NCBI RefSeq assembly: GCF_024734405.1
Contig: NZ_CP059556.1
Span: forward strand, 5,952,001-6,016,000
Length of the DNA stretch: 64,000 nucleotides
From: Saccharopolyspora gregorii
GTDB lineage: Bacteria > Actinomycetota > Actinomycetes > Mycobacteriales > Pseudonocardiaceae
Direction: 5' to 3'
The position numbers were made by a program, and so were the translations under genes. The notes under the pieces were generated by a model. It made no database searches. It saw only the letters and a program-made list of their open reading frames with translations, and had not been told where the DNA came from. Positions 9,186 through 20,113 of the stretch are shown here, piece after piece (the stretch's first letter is position 1; each line of letters starts with the position of its first letter).

Positions 9186-10135
9186 CGCCGGACCTCCTCG
9201 GGGGACGCGTGGCCGGAGCCGGAGCGGCCGTTGCTGCCGTCCTCGCCGCGGTCGTCCGGGGCCCCGGGCTCCGGCGCGTCGAGGTCGGGTGCCGGTTCCC
9301 CGGGGTCGCGGGGCCGATCGGTGAGCGCGTGCGGATCGGCTCCGCCGTCCTTGCCCGCGATGGCGTCGCGTTCGGCGGTGAGCCGTTCGACCGGCAGGTT
9401 GTCGAGGATCTCGGACAGCGACTCGGGCGCCACCGAGCCGTCCGGCAGCAGCGCCGGGGTCGCCACCGAGTTCGCGGTGGCGTACACGCCGGGGCCGGGC
9501 AACGGCGAGGACCGGTCGCCGCGCAGCCGCGCTTCGACGCGTTCCCGCTGGCTGATCCGCGCGGCGCGTCCCTTGCCGCCGTAGGCGAGCACCATCGCGC
9601 CCAGCGCGGCGGTGATCAGCAGCGCCGAGGTCAGCTCGAACGGGAACAGGTAGTCGGTGAAGATCAGCGCGCCGAGCCCGCCCGCACCGCCGCCGCGCGC
9701 GGACCACGGGTCCAGCGGGGCGGCGACCGGCACGTCGGTGAGCGCCCTGGCCAGCCCGGTCACCAGCAGCAGCGCGAACGCGACGCCGGCGACGGCGGCC
9801 CACAGCCGCTGCCCGCGCAGCACCTCGACCACCGAGTCCGAGGAGTCGCGGCCCACCATCATCAGCACGAACAGGAACAGCATCATGATCGCGCCGGTGT
9901 AGACGATGATCTGGGTGAAGCCGAGGAAGGGCGCGCTCTGCGCCATGTACAGCACGCCGAGGCTCAGCATGGTCAGCACCAGGAACAGCGCGGAGTGCAC
10001 CGCGCCGCGCGAGAACACCATGCCCAGCGCCCCGACCAGGGCCAGCGGCCCGAGGATCCAGAACGCCGCGGCCTCCCCCGCGCCGACCACGTCCGCGGCC
10101 TGCTGCTGGGCGAGCACCGCCGTTGCCGTGAGCAT
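9182..10135 (-). CDS. nuoJ: NADH-quinone oxidoreductase subunit J with long C-terminal tail
   Basis: The 317-residue product has five predicted membrane helices in its first 200 residues, including the signature [20 protein letters not shown]. About 115 further residues are hydrophilic and rich in Asp, Pro, Arg and Gly, so the protein is much longer than NuoJ of E. coli (about 185). The ATG at 10135 overlaps the nuoI stop by one base (TGATG), which fixes the start; the upstream open frame is the shadow of nuoI. The tail looks disordered and may be cytoplasmic. Confidence 0.94.
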   Translation of the reverse strand: MLTATAVLAQQQAADVVGAGEAAAFWILGPLALVGALGMVFSRGAVHSALFLVLTMLSLGVLYMAQSAPFLGFTQIIVYTGAIMMLFLFVLMMVGRDSSDSVVEVLRGQRLWAAVAGVAFALLLVTGLARALTDVPVAAPLDPWSARGGGAGGLGALIFTDYLFPFELTSALLITAALGAMVLAYGGKGRAARISQRERVEARLRGDRSSPLPGPGVYATANSVATPALLPDGSVAPESLSEILDNLPVERLTAERDAIAGKDGGADPHALTDRPRDPGEPAPDLDAPEPGAPDDRGEDGSNGRSGSGHASPEEVRR

Positions 10136-10695
10136 CACCGCCGCGCCTCCTCGTGCCCGGTCTCCACGGTTTCGCCTTCGGGCACGCCGCTGCGCCGCGC
10201 GAGCTCGGGCCCGCGCACGTAGTAGTCCTGCTCGTCCTCGCCGAGCCGCATCGGGTGCGGCGGCTGCTCCATGCCGGGCAGCAGCGGGGCCAGCAGGTCC
10301 TCCTTGGTGTAGATGAGGTGCTGCCGGTCGTCGTCGGCGGTCTCGTACTCGTTCGTCATGGTCAGCGAGCGGGTCGGGCACGCCTCGATGCACAGGCCGC
10401 AGCCGATGCACCGCAGGTAGTTGATTTGGTAGTCGGCGCCGTAGCGCTCCCCCGGCGAGTAGCGCTCGTCCTCGGTGTTGTCCCCGCCCTCGACGAAGAT
10501 CGCGTCGGCGGGGCAGGCCCAGGCGCACAGCTCGCAGCCCACGCACTTCTCCAGCCCGTCCGGGTGCCGGTTGAGCTGGTGGCGGCCGTGGAACCGGGGT
10601 GCGGTGACCTTCTTGACCTCGGGGTACTCCTCGGTGACGACCTTCTTGAACATCGTCGAGAAGGTGACGCCGAAACCTTTCAGCGGATCAAACAC
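10135..10695 (-). CDS. nuoI: NADH-quinone oxidoreductase subunit I (two [4Fe-4S] clusters)
   Basis: The 186-residue, ferredoxin-like peripheral subunit carries electrons to the terminal cluster N2. Two complete CxxCxxCxxxCP motifs are visible: C51, C54, C57, C61 ([16 protein letters not shown]) and C96, C99, C102, C106 ([16 protein letters not shown]). GTG start at 10695 follows a strong AAGGAGGG with 7-nt spacing and overlaps the end of nuoH by 8 nt. The C-terminus is longer and more acidic than in E. coli. Confidence 0.96.
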   Translation of the reverse strand: MFDPLKGFGVTFSTMFKKVVTEEYPEVKKVTAPRFHGRHQLNRHPDGLEKCVGCELCAWACPADAIFVEGGDNTEDERYSPGERYGADYQINYLRCIGCGLCIEACPTRSLTMTNEYETADDDRQHLIYTKEDLLAPLLPGMEQPPHPMRLGEDEQDYYVRGPELARRSGVPEGETVETGHEEARR

Positions 10696-11980
10696 GGCCC
10701 GCTCCCTCCTTCGAGGCGTCGTCGGCCCCGGACGGCGGCACCGGGGTGCGCCGCGGTGGGGTCGGGGGCACTTGCAGGTCCAGCGGCGGGACGGGGAACC
10801 CGCTGCCCGCCATGGGCGCTTCCGGTTCTTCCGGTTCGGGCCGCTTGCGGTCCGGGACGAGGAAGGCCGCGGCGATGAGCACCACCAGCACCACGCCGCC
10901 GACGACCAGGAACGTCGTCGAGTCGACGCCCTGCTCGTTGCGGACCGCGCGGATCACGGTGACCACCACGATCCACACCAGGCTCAGCGGGACGAGGACC
11001 TTCCAGCCGAGGTTCATGAACTGGTCGTAGCGCAGCCGCGGCAGCGTGGCGCGCAGCCACACGAACACGAACAGGAACGCCAGCGTCTTCCCGAGGAACC
11101 ACAGCACCGGCCACCAGCCGGTGTTGAGCACCCCGCCGCCGATCAGGCTCAGCGGCCACGGCGCGTGCCAGCCGCCGAGGAACAGCGTGGTGGCGAGGGC
11201 GGAGACGGTGACCATGTTGATGTACTCGGCGAGGAAGAACAGCGCGAACTTCAGCGAGGAGTACTCGGTGTGGAAGCCGCCGACCAGTTCGGATTCGGCT
11301 TCCGGCAGGTCGAACGGGGCGCGGTTGGTCTCGCCGACCATCGCCACCACGTAGACCAGGAAGCTGAACGGCAGCACGAGCGCGAACCAGCCGCTGGTCT
11401 GCGCTTCGACGATGCCCGCGGTGGACAACGTGCCCGCGTACATGATCACGGCGACGAACGAGAGGCCCATCGCGATCTCGTAGGAGATGACCTGCGCGGC
11501 GGAGCGCAGCGAACCCAGCAGCGGGTACGGCGATCCGGAGGACCAGCCGGCGAGCACGATGCCGTAGACGCCGATGGAAGCGCTGGCCAGCACGACGAGC
11601 AGCCCGACCGGCAGTTCCACCAGCTGCAGCGCGGTGCGCTCGCCGAAGATCGTGACCTCCGGGCCGATCGGGATCACCGAGAACGACACCAGCGCGGGCG
11701 TCGCGGAGATCACCGGAGCGAGGAAGTACACCCACTTGTCGGCCAGCACCGGCCGGATGTCCTCCTTGAACGCGAGCTTCAACCCGTCGGCCAGGGATTG
11801 CAGGATGCCGAACGGTCCGGCGCGGTTCGGGCCGGGCCGGTGCTGCATGCGGCCGATGACGCGGCGCTCGGCCCAGATCGTCAGCAGCGTCATCAGCACC
11901 AGGAAGGCGAAGATCGCCACAACCTTGATCAGGATCAGCCAGATCGGGTCGTCGGCGAGCAGTTCGGCGGTGCGCGTCAT
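10688..11980 (-). CDS. nuoH: NADH-quinone oxidoreductase subunit H
   Basis: The 430-residue membrane subunit forms the quinone-binding chamber with NuoB and NuoD. Signature segments are [28 protein letters not shown] and [20 protein letters not shown]. About eight to nine membrane helices are expected, followed by a Pro-rich C-terminal tail of about 45 residues. The ATG at 11980 overlaps the nuoG stop (ATGA), so the long frame upstream is a nuoG shadow. Confidence 0.96.
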   Translation of the reverse strand: MTRTAELLADDPIWLILIKVVAIFAFLVLMTLLTIWAERRVIGRMQHRPGPNRAGPFGILQSLADGLKLAFKEDIRPVLADKWVYFLAPVISATPALVSFSVIPIGPEVTIFGERTALQLVELPVGLLVVLASASIGVYGIVLAGWSSGSPYPLLGSLRSAAQVISYEIAMGLSFVAVIMYAGTLSTAGIVEAQTSGWFALVLPFSFLVYVVAMVGETNRAPFDLPEAESELVGGFHTEYSSLKFALFFLAEYINMVTVSALATTLFLGGWHAPWPLSLIGGGVLNTGWWPVLWFLGKTLAFLFVFVWLRATLPRLRYDQFMNLGWKVLVPLSLVWIVVVTVIRAVRNEQGVDSTTFLVVGGVVLVVLIAAAFLVPDRKRPEPEEPEAPMAGSGFPVPPLDLQVPPTPPRRTPVPPSGADDASKEGAGRV

Positions 11981-14547
11981 GACCGGCTCCTCTCGGGGCC
12001 GCCGAAGCCGAGCCCGGTGCCGCCGTGGCCGTTCGCACCGTGCCCGTTGGTCCCGTGCCCGTTGCCGCCGTGCCCGTTCGCGAGCGGCCCGGCGGGGGCG
12101 AGCGCGACGGGCGCGCCGTGCCCGACGCCCAGCAGCCGGTTCACCTTCGACGGTCCGGAGTCCATCGGCAGCCACACCACGTCGTCGGGCATGTCGGTGA
12201 ACCGCGCTTCGAGCGTGATCGACCCGCGGTCGCCGCGGACTTCGACCTGCTGGCGCTCCAGCAGCCCGAGCCGCCGCGCGGTGGCCGGGGACAGCATCGC
12301 CACGGTGTCCCGCCGGGTGCCCGCGAGGTTCGGTTCGTCGTCCTGCAGCGAGCCGTCGTCCAGCAGCCGCCGCCAGGTGGCCAGCAGCACGCGGCCCGGC
12401 CCGGGTGGCGCGACGGGCCGCACCTGCTCGTCCGGGGCGGGTGGCCGGGCGCGCCCGCCGGTGCCGAGCCGGTCCAGTTCGGCGCGGACCGCGGCGGGGC
12501 TCTGGGTGAACAGGTCGGCGTCCATCTCGACCGCGAGGGTGTCCAGCACCCGGCAGTCCGGCAGCGCGCCGGTTCCTTCGATGGTGATGCGGAATTCGCG
12601 GCGGCGGCCCTCCCAGTTCAGGTAGGTGCCGGACTTCTCCGAGCTCGGCGCGATGGGCAGCACCACGTCGGCGCGTTCGGTGACGGCGCTGGGACGCAGT
12701 TCGAGGCTCACCACGAAGTCGGCGCGGTCCAGGGCCTGCCGGGCCAGTTCCGGGTCGGGCAGGTCGTCCGGGTCGACACCGCCGACGAGCAGTCCGGCGA
12801 GGTCGCCGCGCGCGGCGGCGCGCAGGATGCCGTCGGTGTCCCGCCCGGGCGCGCCGGGCAGGCTGTCGGCGTCCACGCCCCAGGTCTGGGCGACCTCGGC
12901 GCAGGCGGTGAGGTCGCCGACGGCGCGGCCGCCGGGCAGCAGCGTGGGCAGCGCGCCGGCTTCGACGGCGCCGCGTTCGCCCGCGCGGCGCGGGATCCAC
13001 GCGACCCGCGCGCCGGTGCGGGCCGCGGTGCGGGTGACCTCGGAGAGCAGGCCGGGGATCTGCGCGGCCCGCTCGCCGACGACGAGCACCGCTCCCCCGG
13101 CCCGCAGCGCTTCGTCCACTTCGGACGGGAGCTCGGCCAGCGCGGCGGCCTCCCCGCCGGGCGGGCACGGCAGCAGCGCGCCGGTGCGCACCGGACCGCC
13201 ACCGCTCATGATCCGCGTCGTCTTCTCCACGCCCGGCGAGTTCCACTGCCCGAGGTGGAAGACCTTCGTGCTCCCCTTGCGCGCCGCCTTGCGCAGCCGC
13301 AGGAACACGCTCGGCGACTCCTCCTCCGGTTCGAAGGCGACGCACAGCACGGCGGGCGCGGCCTCCAGGTCGGCGAAGGTCACCGCGCCCGCATCGGGCC
13401 CGGTGCCGACGACGGCGGACTCCAGGAACGCGAGCTCCTCGTCCGAGTGCGCCCTGGCGCGGGCGTCGACGTCGTTGGTGCGCAACGCGATCCGCGCGAA
13501 CTTCGCGTAGGCGTAGGCGTCCTCCTCGGTCAACCGGCCGCCGGGCAGCACTCCGACGCCGCGGTCGTCGCGCGCCCGCAGCAGCCCGTCGGCGGCGACG
13601 CGCAGCGCCTCCGTCCAGGACGCGGTCCGCAGCTCACCGCCCTCGCGCACCATCGGCCGCAGGAAGCGGTCCGCGGCGGTGGCGTAGCGGAACGCGAACC
13701 GGCCCTTGTCGCAGAGCCATTCCTCGTTGACCTCCGGGTCGTCCCCGGCGAGCCGCCGCATCACCTTGCCGCGCCGCCAGTCGGTGCGCGTCGCGCAGCC
13801 CGACGAGCAGTGCTCGCACACGGCCGGCGTGGACACCAGGTCGAACGGCCGGGACCGGAACCGGTAGGCGGCGCTGGTCAACGCGCCCACCGGGCAGATC
13901 TGGATGGTGTTGCCGGAGAAGTACGACTGGAACGGCTGCTGCTCGGCGATGCCGATCTGCTGCACCGCCCCGCGCTCCAGCAGTTCGATGAACGGGTCGC
14001 CCGCGATCTGCTTGGAGAACCGGGTGCAGCGCTGGCACAGCACGCAGCGCTCCCGGTCCAGCAGCACCTGGGTGGAGATCGGCACCGGCTTGGCGAAGGT
14101 CCGCTTGGTGTCGTGGAACCGGGATTCGGCGCGGCCGTGCTTGAGCGCCTGGTTCTGCAGCGGGCACTCGCCGCCCTTGTCGCAGATCGGGCAGTCCAGC
14201 GGGTGGTTGATCAGCAGCAGTTCCATCACGCCCTGCTGCGCCTTGTCGGCGACCGGCGAGGTCTGCTGCGTCTTCACCACCATGCCGTCGGCGACGGTCA
14301 TCGTGCAGGAGGCCTGCGGCTTGGGCATCGCCCGGCCGTTCATCTCCACTTCCACCAGGCACTGCCGGCACGCGCCCGCCGGGTCGAGCAGCGGGTGGTC
14401 GCAGAACCGGGGGATGACGATGCCCATCCGCTCCGCGGTGCGGATCAGCAGCTCGCCCTTGGGGGCGTCCACTTCGACGCCGTCGATCGTCAGCCGGACG
14501 TGCCCCTCGGGGACCGGCTTGGTCTCACGCTCGGATGCCACCGTCAT
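11977..14547 (-). CDS. nuoG: NADH-quinone oxidoreductase subunit G (iron-sulfur, molybdopterin-like fold)
   Basis: The 856-residue peripheral-arm subunit carries several clusters: a [2Fe-2S] site (C49, C60, C63, C81), a His/Cys [4Fe-4S] site (H115, C119, C122, C128), another [4Fe-4S] site (C168, C171, C174, C218) and the extra N7-type site (C244, C247, C251, C279). It then has the molybdopterin-oxidoreductase-like domain without cofactor. The last 30 residues contain four NGHG/NGHGG-type repeats, an unusual Gly/His/Asn-rich tail. I chose the ATG at 14547, which overlaps the nuoF stop (ATGA), over an upstream in-frame start inside nuoF. Confidence 0.95.
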   Translation of the reverse strand: MTVASERETKPVPEGHVRLTIDGVEVDAPKGELLIRTAERMGIVIPRFCDHPLLDPAGACRQCLVEVEMNGRAMPKPQASCTMTVADGMVVKTQQTSPVADKAQQGVMELLLINHPLDCPICDKGGECPLQNQALKHGRAESRFHDTKRTFAKPVPISTQVLLDRERCVLCQRCTRFSKQIAGDPFIELLERGAVQQIGIAEQQPFQSYFSGNTIQICPVGALTSAAYRFRSRPFDLVSTPAVCEHCSSGCATRTDWRRGKVMRRLAGDDPEVNEEWLCDKGRFAFRYATAADRFLRPMVREGGELRTASWTEALRVAADGLLRARDDRGVGVLPGGRLTEEDAYAYAKFARIALRTNDVDARARAHSDEELAFLESAVVGTGPDAGAVTFADLEAAPAVLCVAFEPEEESPSVFLRLRKAARKGSTKVFHLGQWNSPGVEKTTRIMSGGGPVRTGALLPCPPGGEAAALAELPSEVDEALRAGGAVLVVGERAAQIPGLLSEVTRTAARTGARVAWIPRRAGERGAVEAGALPTLLPGGRAVGDLTACAEVAQTWGVDADSLPGAPGRDTDGILRAAARGDLAGLLVGGVDPDDLPDPELARQALDRADFVVSLELRPSAVTERADVVLPIAPSSEKSGTYLNWEGRRREFRITIEGTGALPDCRVLDTLAVEMDADLFTQSPAAVRAELDRLGTGGRARPPAPDEQVRPVAPPGPGRVLLATWRRLLDDGSLQDDEPNLAGTRRDTVAMLSPATARRLGLLERQQVEVRGDRGSITLEARFTDMPDDVVWLPMDSGPSKVNRLLGVGHGAPVALAPAGPLANGHGGNGHGTNGHGANGHGGTGLGFGGPERSRS

Positions 14548-15866
14548 CGGGCCGCTCCTGCCAGTGCGGGCTCGCCCGGCTCCGCGCCGGGCCGGTTCTG
14601 CTGACACAGCGCGAGGAATTCCTCGCGGAAGTACTTGATGCCGCTGGTGATCGGGCTGACCGCGCCGTCACCGAGGGCGCAGAAGGAGCGGCCGAAGATG
14701 TTGTCGCAGACGTCGAGCAGGGTGTCGATGTCCTCTTCGGTGCCGTGCCCCGCGACCATGCGCTCCAGGACCTGGGCGAGCCAGAAGGTGCCCTCCCGGC
14801 AGGGGGTGCACTTGCCGCAGGACTCGTGCTCGTAGAACTGCGTCCACTTCATCACCGCCCACGGCACGGACACGGTCTCGTTGAACACCATCAGCGCCGT
14901 GGTGCCCAGCATCGAGCCCGCTTCGGCGGCGCCCTCGAAGTCCAGCGGCACGTCCAGGTGCTCGGCGGTGAACAGCGGGGTGGACGAGCCGCCGGGGGTC
15001 CAGAACTTGAGCGGGATCCCGTCCTTCATGCCGCCCGCCAGCTCCAGCAGCTGCCGCAGCGTGGTGCCCAGCGGGGCCTCGTACTGGCCGGGGTTGGTGA
15101 CGTGCCCGGACAGCGAGTAGATCTTCGGGCCGGGCGACTTCTCCCGTCCCATGCTGCGGAACCAGTCGGAGCCGCCGTTGACGATGAACGGCACCGAGGC
15201 GATGGTCTCCACGTTGTTCACCGTGGTCGGGCACGCGTAGAGCCCGGCGGCGGCGGGGAACGGCGGTTTCAGCCGCGGCTGCCCGCGCTTGCCCTCCAGC
15301 GAATCGAGCAGCGCCGTCTCCTCGCCGCAGATGTAGGCGCCGGCCCCGGCGTGCACCACGACGTCGCAGTCGAAACCGGAGCCGAGGATGTCCTTGCCCA
15401 GGTAGCCCGCGGCGTAGGCCTCCTGCACGGCGTTGTTCAACCGGCGGATGCAGTGCAGCGCCTCACCGCGCACGTAGATCGCCGAGAAGTGCGAGCGCAT
15501 CGCGTAGCAGGCGATGATCACGCCCTCCACCAGCGAGTGCGGGTCGGCCATCATCAGCGGGATGTCCTTGCAGGTGCCCGGTTCGCCCTCGTCGGCGTTG
15601 ACCACGAGGTAGTGCGGCTTCACCGGTTCCTTCGGCATGAAGCTCCACTTCACGCCCGCCGGGAACCCGGCGCCGCCACGGCCGCGCAGGCCCGCGGCCT
15701 TCACCAGTTCGACCAGCTCGTCGGGCGTGGCGCGCAACGCCTTGCGCAGCGCGGTGTAGCCCTCCAGCTGCTCGTAGGTGCGGAGGCTCCAGGAGGTCGG
15801 CGACAACCACCGCTTGGTCAGCACCGGGGTGAGGTCGTCGGGCTTGGGGGAGTTCGCGTCGGTCAT
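14544..15866 (-). CDS. nuoF: NADH-quinone oxidoreductase subunit F (FMN, NADH site)
   Basis: The 440-residue product binds NADH and FMN and the N3 [4Fe-4S] cluster. It has the Gly-rich GLRGRGGAGFPAGVKW (about 59-74), the FMN region VVNADEGEPGTCKD, and the cluster ligands C350, C353, C356 and C396 (ESCGKCTPCREG). The ATG at 15866 is preferred to the GTG two codons upstream, because AAGGAG lies 9 nt before the ATG but only 3 nt before the GTG. The ribosome site overlaps the nuoE stop. Confidence 0.96.
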   Translation of the reverse strand: MTDANSPKPDDLTPVLTKRWLSPTSWSLRTYEQLEGYTALRKALRATPDELVELVKAAGLRGRGGAGFPAGVKWSFMPKEPVKPHYLVVNADEGEPGTCKDIPLMMADPHSLVEGVIIACYAMRSHFSAIYVRGEALHCIRRLNNAVQEAYAAGYLGKDILGSGFDCDVVVHAGAGAYICGEETALLDSLEGKRGQPRLKPPFPAAAGLYACPTTVNNVETIASVPFIVNGGSDWFRSMGREKSPGPKIYSLSGHVTNPGQYEAPLGTTLRQLLELAGGMKDGIPLKFWTPGGSSTPLFTAEHLDVPLDFEGAAEAGSMLGTTALMVFNETVSVPWAVMKWTQFYEHESCGKCTPCREGTFWLAQVLERMVAGHGTEEDIDTLLDVCDNIFGRSFCALGDGAVSPITSGIKYFREEFLALCQQNRPGAEPGEPALAGAAR

Positions 15867-15872
15867 GTCCAC

Positions 15873-16640
15873 TCACTCCTTCTCCGGCAGCGGCGGGATC
15901 TGCGCGTCGTCCGGCATCGGCGGCGCGGTCCAGCCGCGCTGCTGCGCCAGGTGCGCGCCGCGGACCGTCTCGGGGGCGGCCGAGGGGCCGTCCACGGTGT
16001 CCTCCAGCCGGGCGCCGGGCCGGTCGAAGAACCCGGCGAGCTGGCGCTCGGTGCGGCGGAAGTCGGTGAGCGGTGCGCCGCGCGTCGGGTCCGGCTTCTC
16101 CCCGCGTTGCAAGGACTTCACCAGTTCCAGCGCCGCTTCCGGGCTCTGCTTGTCGTAGTACTCGTAGTCGACCTGCAGCACCGGGGCGTGGTCGCAGGCC
16201 GCGAGGCATTCGGCGTGCTCCAGCGTCAGCGAGCCCGGTTCGCCCGGCGTGCCGGAGGTCTCGTCGTGGCCGACACCGAGGTGCTCGGACACCTTCGCGT
16301 AGATGGCGTCGCCGCCCAGGGCGGCGCACAGCGTGTTGGTGCACACGCTGACCAGATGCTCGCCGCAGGGCTTGCGCTTGTACATCGTGTAGAAGGTGGC
16401 GACCGCGCTGACCTCGGCGGCGGACAGCGCCAGCTGCTCGGCGCAGAACTCGATGCCCTCGGTGCTGACGTGGCCCTGCTCGGACTGCACGAGGTGCAGC
16501 ATCGGCAGCAGCGCCGACCGCGCCTCTGGGTAGCGCTCGACGATGCGCTTCGCGTCGGCGCGCACGTCCTCGCCGAACACCGGCGCGCCCGGCGGGCTCA
16601 GCACGTGCTCGGTGGTGGTGAAATCGAACTGCTCCGTCAT
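15873..16640 (-). CDS. nuoE: NADH-quinone oxidoreductase subunit E ([2Fe-2S])
   Basis: This 255-residue thioredoxin-fold subunit has the N1a cluster ligands C100, C105, C145 and C149 (VCTNTLC ... CLAACDHAP). It is longer than the E. coli protein (166) through a C-terminal tail of about 75 residues rich in Pro, Arg and Glu. Start ATG at 16640 overlaps the nuoD stop (ATGA). Confidence 0.95.
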   Translation of the reverse strand: MTEQFDFTTTEHVLSPPGAPVFGEDVRADAKRIVERYPEARSALLPMLHLVQSEQGHVSTEGIEFCAEQLALSAAEVSAVATFYTMYKRKPCGEHLVSVCTNTLCAALGGDAIYAKVSEHLGVGHDETSGTPGEPGSLTLEHAECLAACDHAPVLQVDYEYYDKQSPEAALELVKSLQRGEKPDPTRGAPLTDFRRTERQLAGFFDRPGARLEDTVDGPSAAPETVRGAHLAQQRGWTAPPMPDDAQIPPLPEKE

Positions 16641-17980
16641 CGGTCCACCCCGCCCATCACCGGGTCGATCGAGGCCACTGCCGCGATCACGTCCGCGACC
16701 AGGCCGCCCTCGGCCATCGCCGGGAACGCCTGGAGGTTCACGAAGCTCGGTTCCCGCACGTGCACCCGCATCGGCCGGGTGCCGCCGTCGGAGACCAAGT
16801 GGTAGCCCAGCTCGCCGCGCGGCGACTCCACCGGCGAGTACACCTGCCCCGGGGGCACGTCGAAGCCCTCGGTGACCAGCTTGAAGTGGTGGATCAGCGA
16901 TTCCATCGACTGGCCCATGATCTTGCGGACATGCTCCAGGGAGTTGCCCATGCCGTCCGGCCCGATGCTCAGCTTCGCCGGCCACGCGATCTTCGGGTCG
17001 TCCACCATCACCGGGCCGGGCTCGAAGGCGTCCAGGCACTGCCGGATGATCTTCAGCGACTGGTGGATCTCCTCCAGCCGCAGCAGGAACCGGGCGAAGC
17101 AGTCCGCGTCGGTGCTCGTCGGCACCTCGAACTCGAAGTTCTCGTAACCGCAGTACGGCTCGATCTTGCGCAGGTCCCAGGCGATGCCCGCCGAGCGCAG
17201 CAGCGGCCCCGTCACGCCCAGCTGCAGGCAGCCGTCCAGCGGCAGGTACCCGACGTCCTTGAGCCGCTGCTTCCAGATCGGCTGGCCGGAGAACAGCTTC
17301 GCGTAGTCCGGCAGCCGCTTGTCCATGACCTTGATGAACTCCAGCACCTTCTCCCGGTAGTTCTCCGGGAGGTCCTGGGCCACCCCGCCCGGCCGGATGA
17401 ACGCGTGGTTCATCCGCAGCCCGGTGAGGAACTCCAGCAGGTGCAGCACTTCCTCGCGATCGCGGAAACCGAAGGTCATGCCGGTGGTGGAGCCCAGCTC
17501 CATCGCGCCGGTCGCCATGAACACCAGGTGCGAGGAGATCCGGTTCAGCTCCATCAGCATGATCCGGAAGGTCTGCGCCCGCGTCGGCGCCTCGACCCCG
17601 AGCAGCTTCTCCACGCCCAGGCAGTACGCCGCCTCGTTGTACAGCGGCGCCAGGTAGTCCATCCGCGTGACGAAGGTGACGCCCTGGGTCCAGGTGCGGT
17701 ACTCGGTGTTCTTCTCGATCCCGGTGTGCAGGTAGCCGATCACCGAGCGCGCCTGGGTGACGGTCTCGCCCTCGAGTTCCAGCACCAGCCGCAGCACCCC
17801 GTGCGTGGACGGGTGCTGCGGGCCGAGGTTGATGACGACGCGCTCGGAATCCGCCGCCTCGTCGATGAACTCGTCCCAGTCGCCGCCGGTGACGGTGTAG
17901 ACGCGGCCTTCCGTCGTCTCGCGCGACGCCGCGTGCCTGCCGGGGTCCGTGGTGGGATCGGTCAGTGGTTCGGTGGTCAT
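16637..17980 (-). CDS. nuoD: NADH-quinone oxidoreductase subunit D (49-kDa)
   Basis: The 447-residue peripheral subunit forms the quinone site with NuoB. It has the family signature [20 protein letters not shown] near the N-terminus and [20 protein letters not shown] and PSFVNLQ near the C-terminus. The ATG at 17980 is preferred to the GTG three codons upstream, because GGAGAGG sits 8 nt before the ATG. It follows nuoC after 52 bp. Confidence 0.96.
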   Translation of the reverse strand: MTTEPLTDPTTDPGRHAASRETTEGRVYTVTGGDWDEFIDEAADSERVVINLGPQHPSTHGVLRLVLELEGETVTQARSVIGYLHTGIEKNTEYRTWTQGVTFVTRMDYLAPLYNEAAYCLGVEKLLGVEAPTRAQTFRIMLMELNRISSHLVFMATGAMELGSTTGMTFGFRDREEVLHLLEFLTGLRMNHAFIRPGGVAQDLPENYREKVLEFIKVMDKRLPDYAKLFSGQPIWKQRLKDVGYLPLDGCLQLGVTGPLLRSAGIAWDLRKIEPYCGYENFEFEVPTSTDADCFARFLLRLEEIHQSLKIIRQCLDAFEPGPVMVDDPKIAWPAKLSIGPDGMGNSLEHVRKIMGQSMESLIHHFKLVTEGFDVPPGQVYSPVESPRGELGYHLVSDGGTRPMRVHVREPSFVNLQAFPAMAEGGLVADVIAAVASIDPVMGGVDR

Positions 17981-18032
17981 GTTCAGCACCTCTCCGCGTG
18001 CTGCCTGCCGTGGCCGTGCGGTCCGCGGAACC

Positions 18033-18809
18033 TCATGAGTAGGCCCGCCGCTGGTCGGGCGGCGGTATCTCGGCGCCCTTGTACTCGACGGGGATGCCGC
18101 CGAGCGGGTAGTCCTTGCGCTGCGGGTGCCCGTCCCAGTCGTCCGGCATCAAGATCCGGGTGAGCGCGGGGTGCCCGTCGTAGACCAGGCCGAACATGTC
18201 CCAGGCCTCGCGCTCCTGGAAGTCCGCCGTCGGGTACACGGACACGACCGACGGCAGGTGCGGGTCGTCGACGTCGACGGCCACCTCCAGCCGGATGCGG
18301 CGGCGGTAGGTCATCGAGGTCAGGTGGTAGACCGAGTGCAGCCGCTGCGGCACCTCCGGCCCGTAGTCCACGCCGGACACCGAGCTGCACAGCTCGAAGC
18401 GCAGCGCCGGGTCGTCGCGCAGCGAGGAGCAGGTGGCCACCAGGTGCTCGCGGTCCACGTAGAAGGTGATCTCCCCGCGGTCCACGGTCACCTGCTGCAC
18501 CGCCGAGTCGATCCCCTTGCCGCGCAGCGAATCCAGCAGCGCGTCCGCCACCTCGTCGAACCAGCCGCCGAACGGCCGCTCGGCCGGGGCGGGCAGGTGC
18601 GCGGGCAGCCGCAGCCCGCCGTAGCCGGAGGTGTCGCCGCTGCCGCGCACGCCGAACATGCCCTGCCGCTCGCGCCCGGCGACGATCGGCTCCCGCGGCT
18701 CGGCGATCGCGCCCGCACCGGAACGCACCGGTTCCAAGCCCTCGCCTGGCCGGTCCGCGCTGGAGCCCTTCTCGCCGGGGTCCGGGGTGGTCCGCTTCGA
18801 GTCGGTCAT
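18033..18809 (-). CDS. nuoC: NADH-quinone oxidoreductase subunit C (30-kDa)
   Basis: The 258-residue product carries the 30-kDa subunit signature [20 protein letters not shown] and [19 protein letters not shown], with an N-terminal extension of about 70 poorly ordered residues. Start ATG at 18809 lies 5 bp after nuoB. NuoC is separate from NuoD here, unlike the fused protein of enterobacteria. Confidence 0.95.
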   Translation of the reverse strand: MTDSKRTTPDPGEKGSSADRPGEGLEPVRSGAGAIAEPREPIVAGRERQGMFGVRGSGDTSGYGGLRLPAHLPAPAERPFGGWFDEVADALLDSLRGKGIDSAVQQVTVDRGEITFYVDREHLVATCSSLRDDPALRFELCSSVSGVDYGPEVPQRLHSVYHLTSMTYRRRIRLEVAVDVDDPHLPSVVSVYPTADFQEREAWDMFGLVYDGHPALTRILMPDDWDGHPQRKDYPLGGIPVEYKGAEIPPPDQRRAYS

Positions 18810-18814
18810 GCCGC

Positions 18815-19495
18815 TCACCTGCCCGCGCCGAGTTGCCGCTGCGTCTGCTCCCGCTGCGCGTCGGTCTCGACGGCGAGCGGGCCTTCCGCGCCCATCTCCT
18901 GGCGCTGCGCCAGCTGCTGCCGCTCGGCGCGCTTGCGCTGCGAGCGGTTCTTCGGCGCGTAGCGCTCGGAGGAGGCGATGAGTTCGGTGCGAGCCCCGCT
19001 CTCGGCGCGCAGCGCGGCGCGCTTGGCGTTGATCGGCTCGTCCATGATCTTGGCGTGCAGCTTGAGGATCGCGTCGAGCAACATCTCCGGCCGCGGCGGA
19101 CAACCCGGCAGGTACATGTCCACCGGCACCACGTGGTCCACGCCCTGCACCACGGCGTAGTTGTTGAACATGCCCCCGGTGGAAGCGCACACGCCCATCG
19201 CCAGCACCCAGCGCGGCTCCGGCATCTGGTCGTAGATCTGCCGCAGGACCGGGGCCATCTTGTTGGTCACCCGACCGGCGACGATCATCAGATCGGCCTG
19301 CCGCGGGGTGGCGGAGAAGCGCTCCATGCCGAACCGGGCGATGTCGTAGCGGGAACCGCCGACCGTCATCATCTCGATCGCGCAGCAGGCCAACCCGAAG
19401 GTCGCCGGCCACATCGAGGTCTTCCGGGTCCAGTTGACGAGCTTCTCCACGTTGGCCAACAGGATGCCGTTGGGCAGCTGCTCTTCGAGGCCCAT
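18815..19495 (-). CDS. nuoB: NADH-quinone oxidoreductase subunit B (cluster N2)
   Basis: The 226-residue product binds the terminal [4Fe-4S] cluster N2, which reduces menaquinone. The tandem cysteines C37-C38 ([11 protein letters not shown]), C103 (MGVCASTGG) and C132 ([10 protein letters not shown]) are all present. A charged C-terminal tail of about 50 residues goes beyond the family core. It starts at ATG 19495, 70 bp after nuoA. Confidence 0.96.
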   Translation of the reverse strand: MGLEEQLPNGILLANVEKLVNWTRKTSMWPATFGLACCAIEMMTVGGSRYDIARFGMERFSATPRQADLMIVAGRVTNKMAPVLRQIYDQMPEPRWVLAMGVCASTGGMFNNYAVVQGVDHVVPVDMYLPGCPPRPEMLLDAILKLHAKIMDEPINAKRAALRAESGARTELIASSERYAPKNRSQRKRAERQQLAQRQEMGAEGPLAVETDAQREQTQRQLGAGR

Positions 19496-19565
19496 CTCGG
19501 CACTCCTTCCGCTGTCGCCATTGAGAACGGTCAGTGCTCGCTCAGGCCCGCCCGGGCCCGGGCGC

Positions 19566-19955
19566 CTAGTTCCAGTCGAGGCCTCCGCGCCGCCACACGT
19601 AGACGTAGGCGAATCCGACGGTCGCGATGAACAGCACGACCTCGGCCACGCCGAACAGCCCGAGGGAGTCCGCGGAGACCGCGAACGGGTAGAGGAAGAC
19701 CATTTCGATGTCGAAGAGGATGAACAGCATCGCCGTGAGGTAGTAGGCGACCGGCATCCGGCCGCCGCCCATCACCGGCTGCGGGGAAGGCTCGATCCCG
19801 CACTCGTAGGCATCGAGCTTCGCCCTGTTGTAGCGGCGGGGGCCGACCAGTGGCGCGATGCTCACCGAGAACACCGCGAATCCCAGCGCCAGCGCGAACA
19901 TCAGCACCAGCGGGATGTACGGGTCCAGCACGCCCGAAGCGCCTGCCTCGCCCAT
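19566..19955 (-). CDS. nuoA: NADH-quinone oxidoreductase subunit A
   Basis: This 129-residue three-helix subunit has the signatures [10 protein letters not shown] and [14 protein letters not shown]. The ATG at 19955 follows AAGGAGGG at 7 nt and is preferred to an in-frame start 14 codons upstream. It is the first gene of the operon, whose order nuoA-B-C-D-E-F-G-H-I-J-K-L-M-N is complete. Confidence 0.95.
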   Translation of the reverse strand: MGEAGASGVLDPYIPLVLMFALALGFAVFSVSIAPLVGPRRYNRAKLDAYECGIEPSPQPVMGGGRMPVAYYLTAMLFILFDIEMVFLYPFAVSADSLGLFGVAEVVLFIATVGFAYVYVWRRGGLDWN

Positions 19956-20044
19956 GGCACCGCCCTCCTTCGCTGCCCCCGCCGAGACGAACGTCACGTC
20001 TGCGGCGTCAGGTGCGCACTCTATGCGGTCGGACGTAACCGCTC

Positions 20045-20083
20045 CGCAGTGAGGCGAACCTAACTTTATGACTTCTCACACAA
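20045..20083 (-). promoter_or_regulatory. nuo operon promoter region with weak Rex-like and iron-box-like sites
   Basis: On the minus strand a -10 candidate TAGGTT lies at 20062-20057. Overlapping its upstream side is TTATGACTTCTCACACAA (20066-20083, read on +), which matches 10 of 14 defined positions of the Rex consensus TTGTGAAnnnnTTCACAA and lies 111 bp upstream of nuoA. Overlapping the -10, the 19-mer 20045-20063 ends GGCGAACCTAA and agrees at 13 of 19 positions with the DtxR/IdeR iron box. Both are candidates only. Confidence 0.35.
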
Positions 20084-20113
20084 TCACGTGACCATCTGAC
20101 CAGACTCCGGCAG

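Noticed and set aside
10475-12625. Plus-strand 716-codon frame antisense to nuoH and nuoG
   Set aside because: Shadow frame with low-complexity translation; the opposite strand carries intact nuoI, nuoH and nuoG.
16637-17989. GTG at 17989 as the nuoD start
   Set aside because: The ribosome site GGAGAGG overlaps that GTG; the ATG at 17980 has proper spacing.
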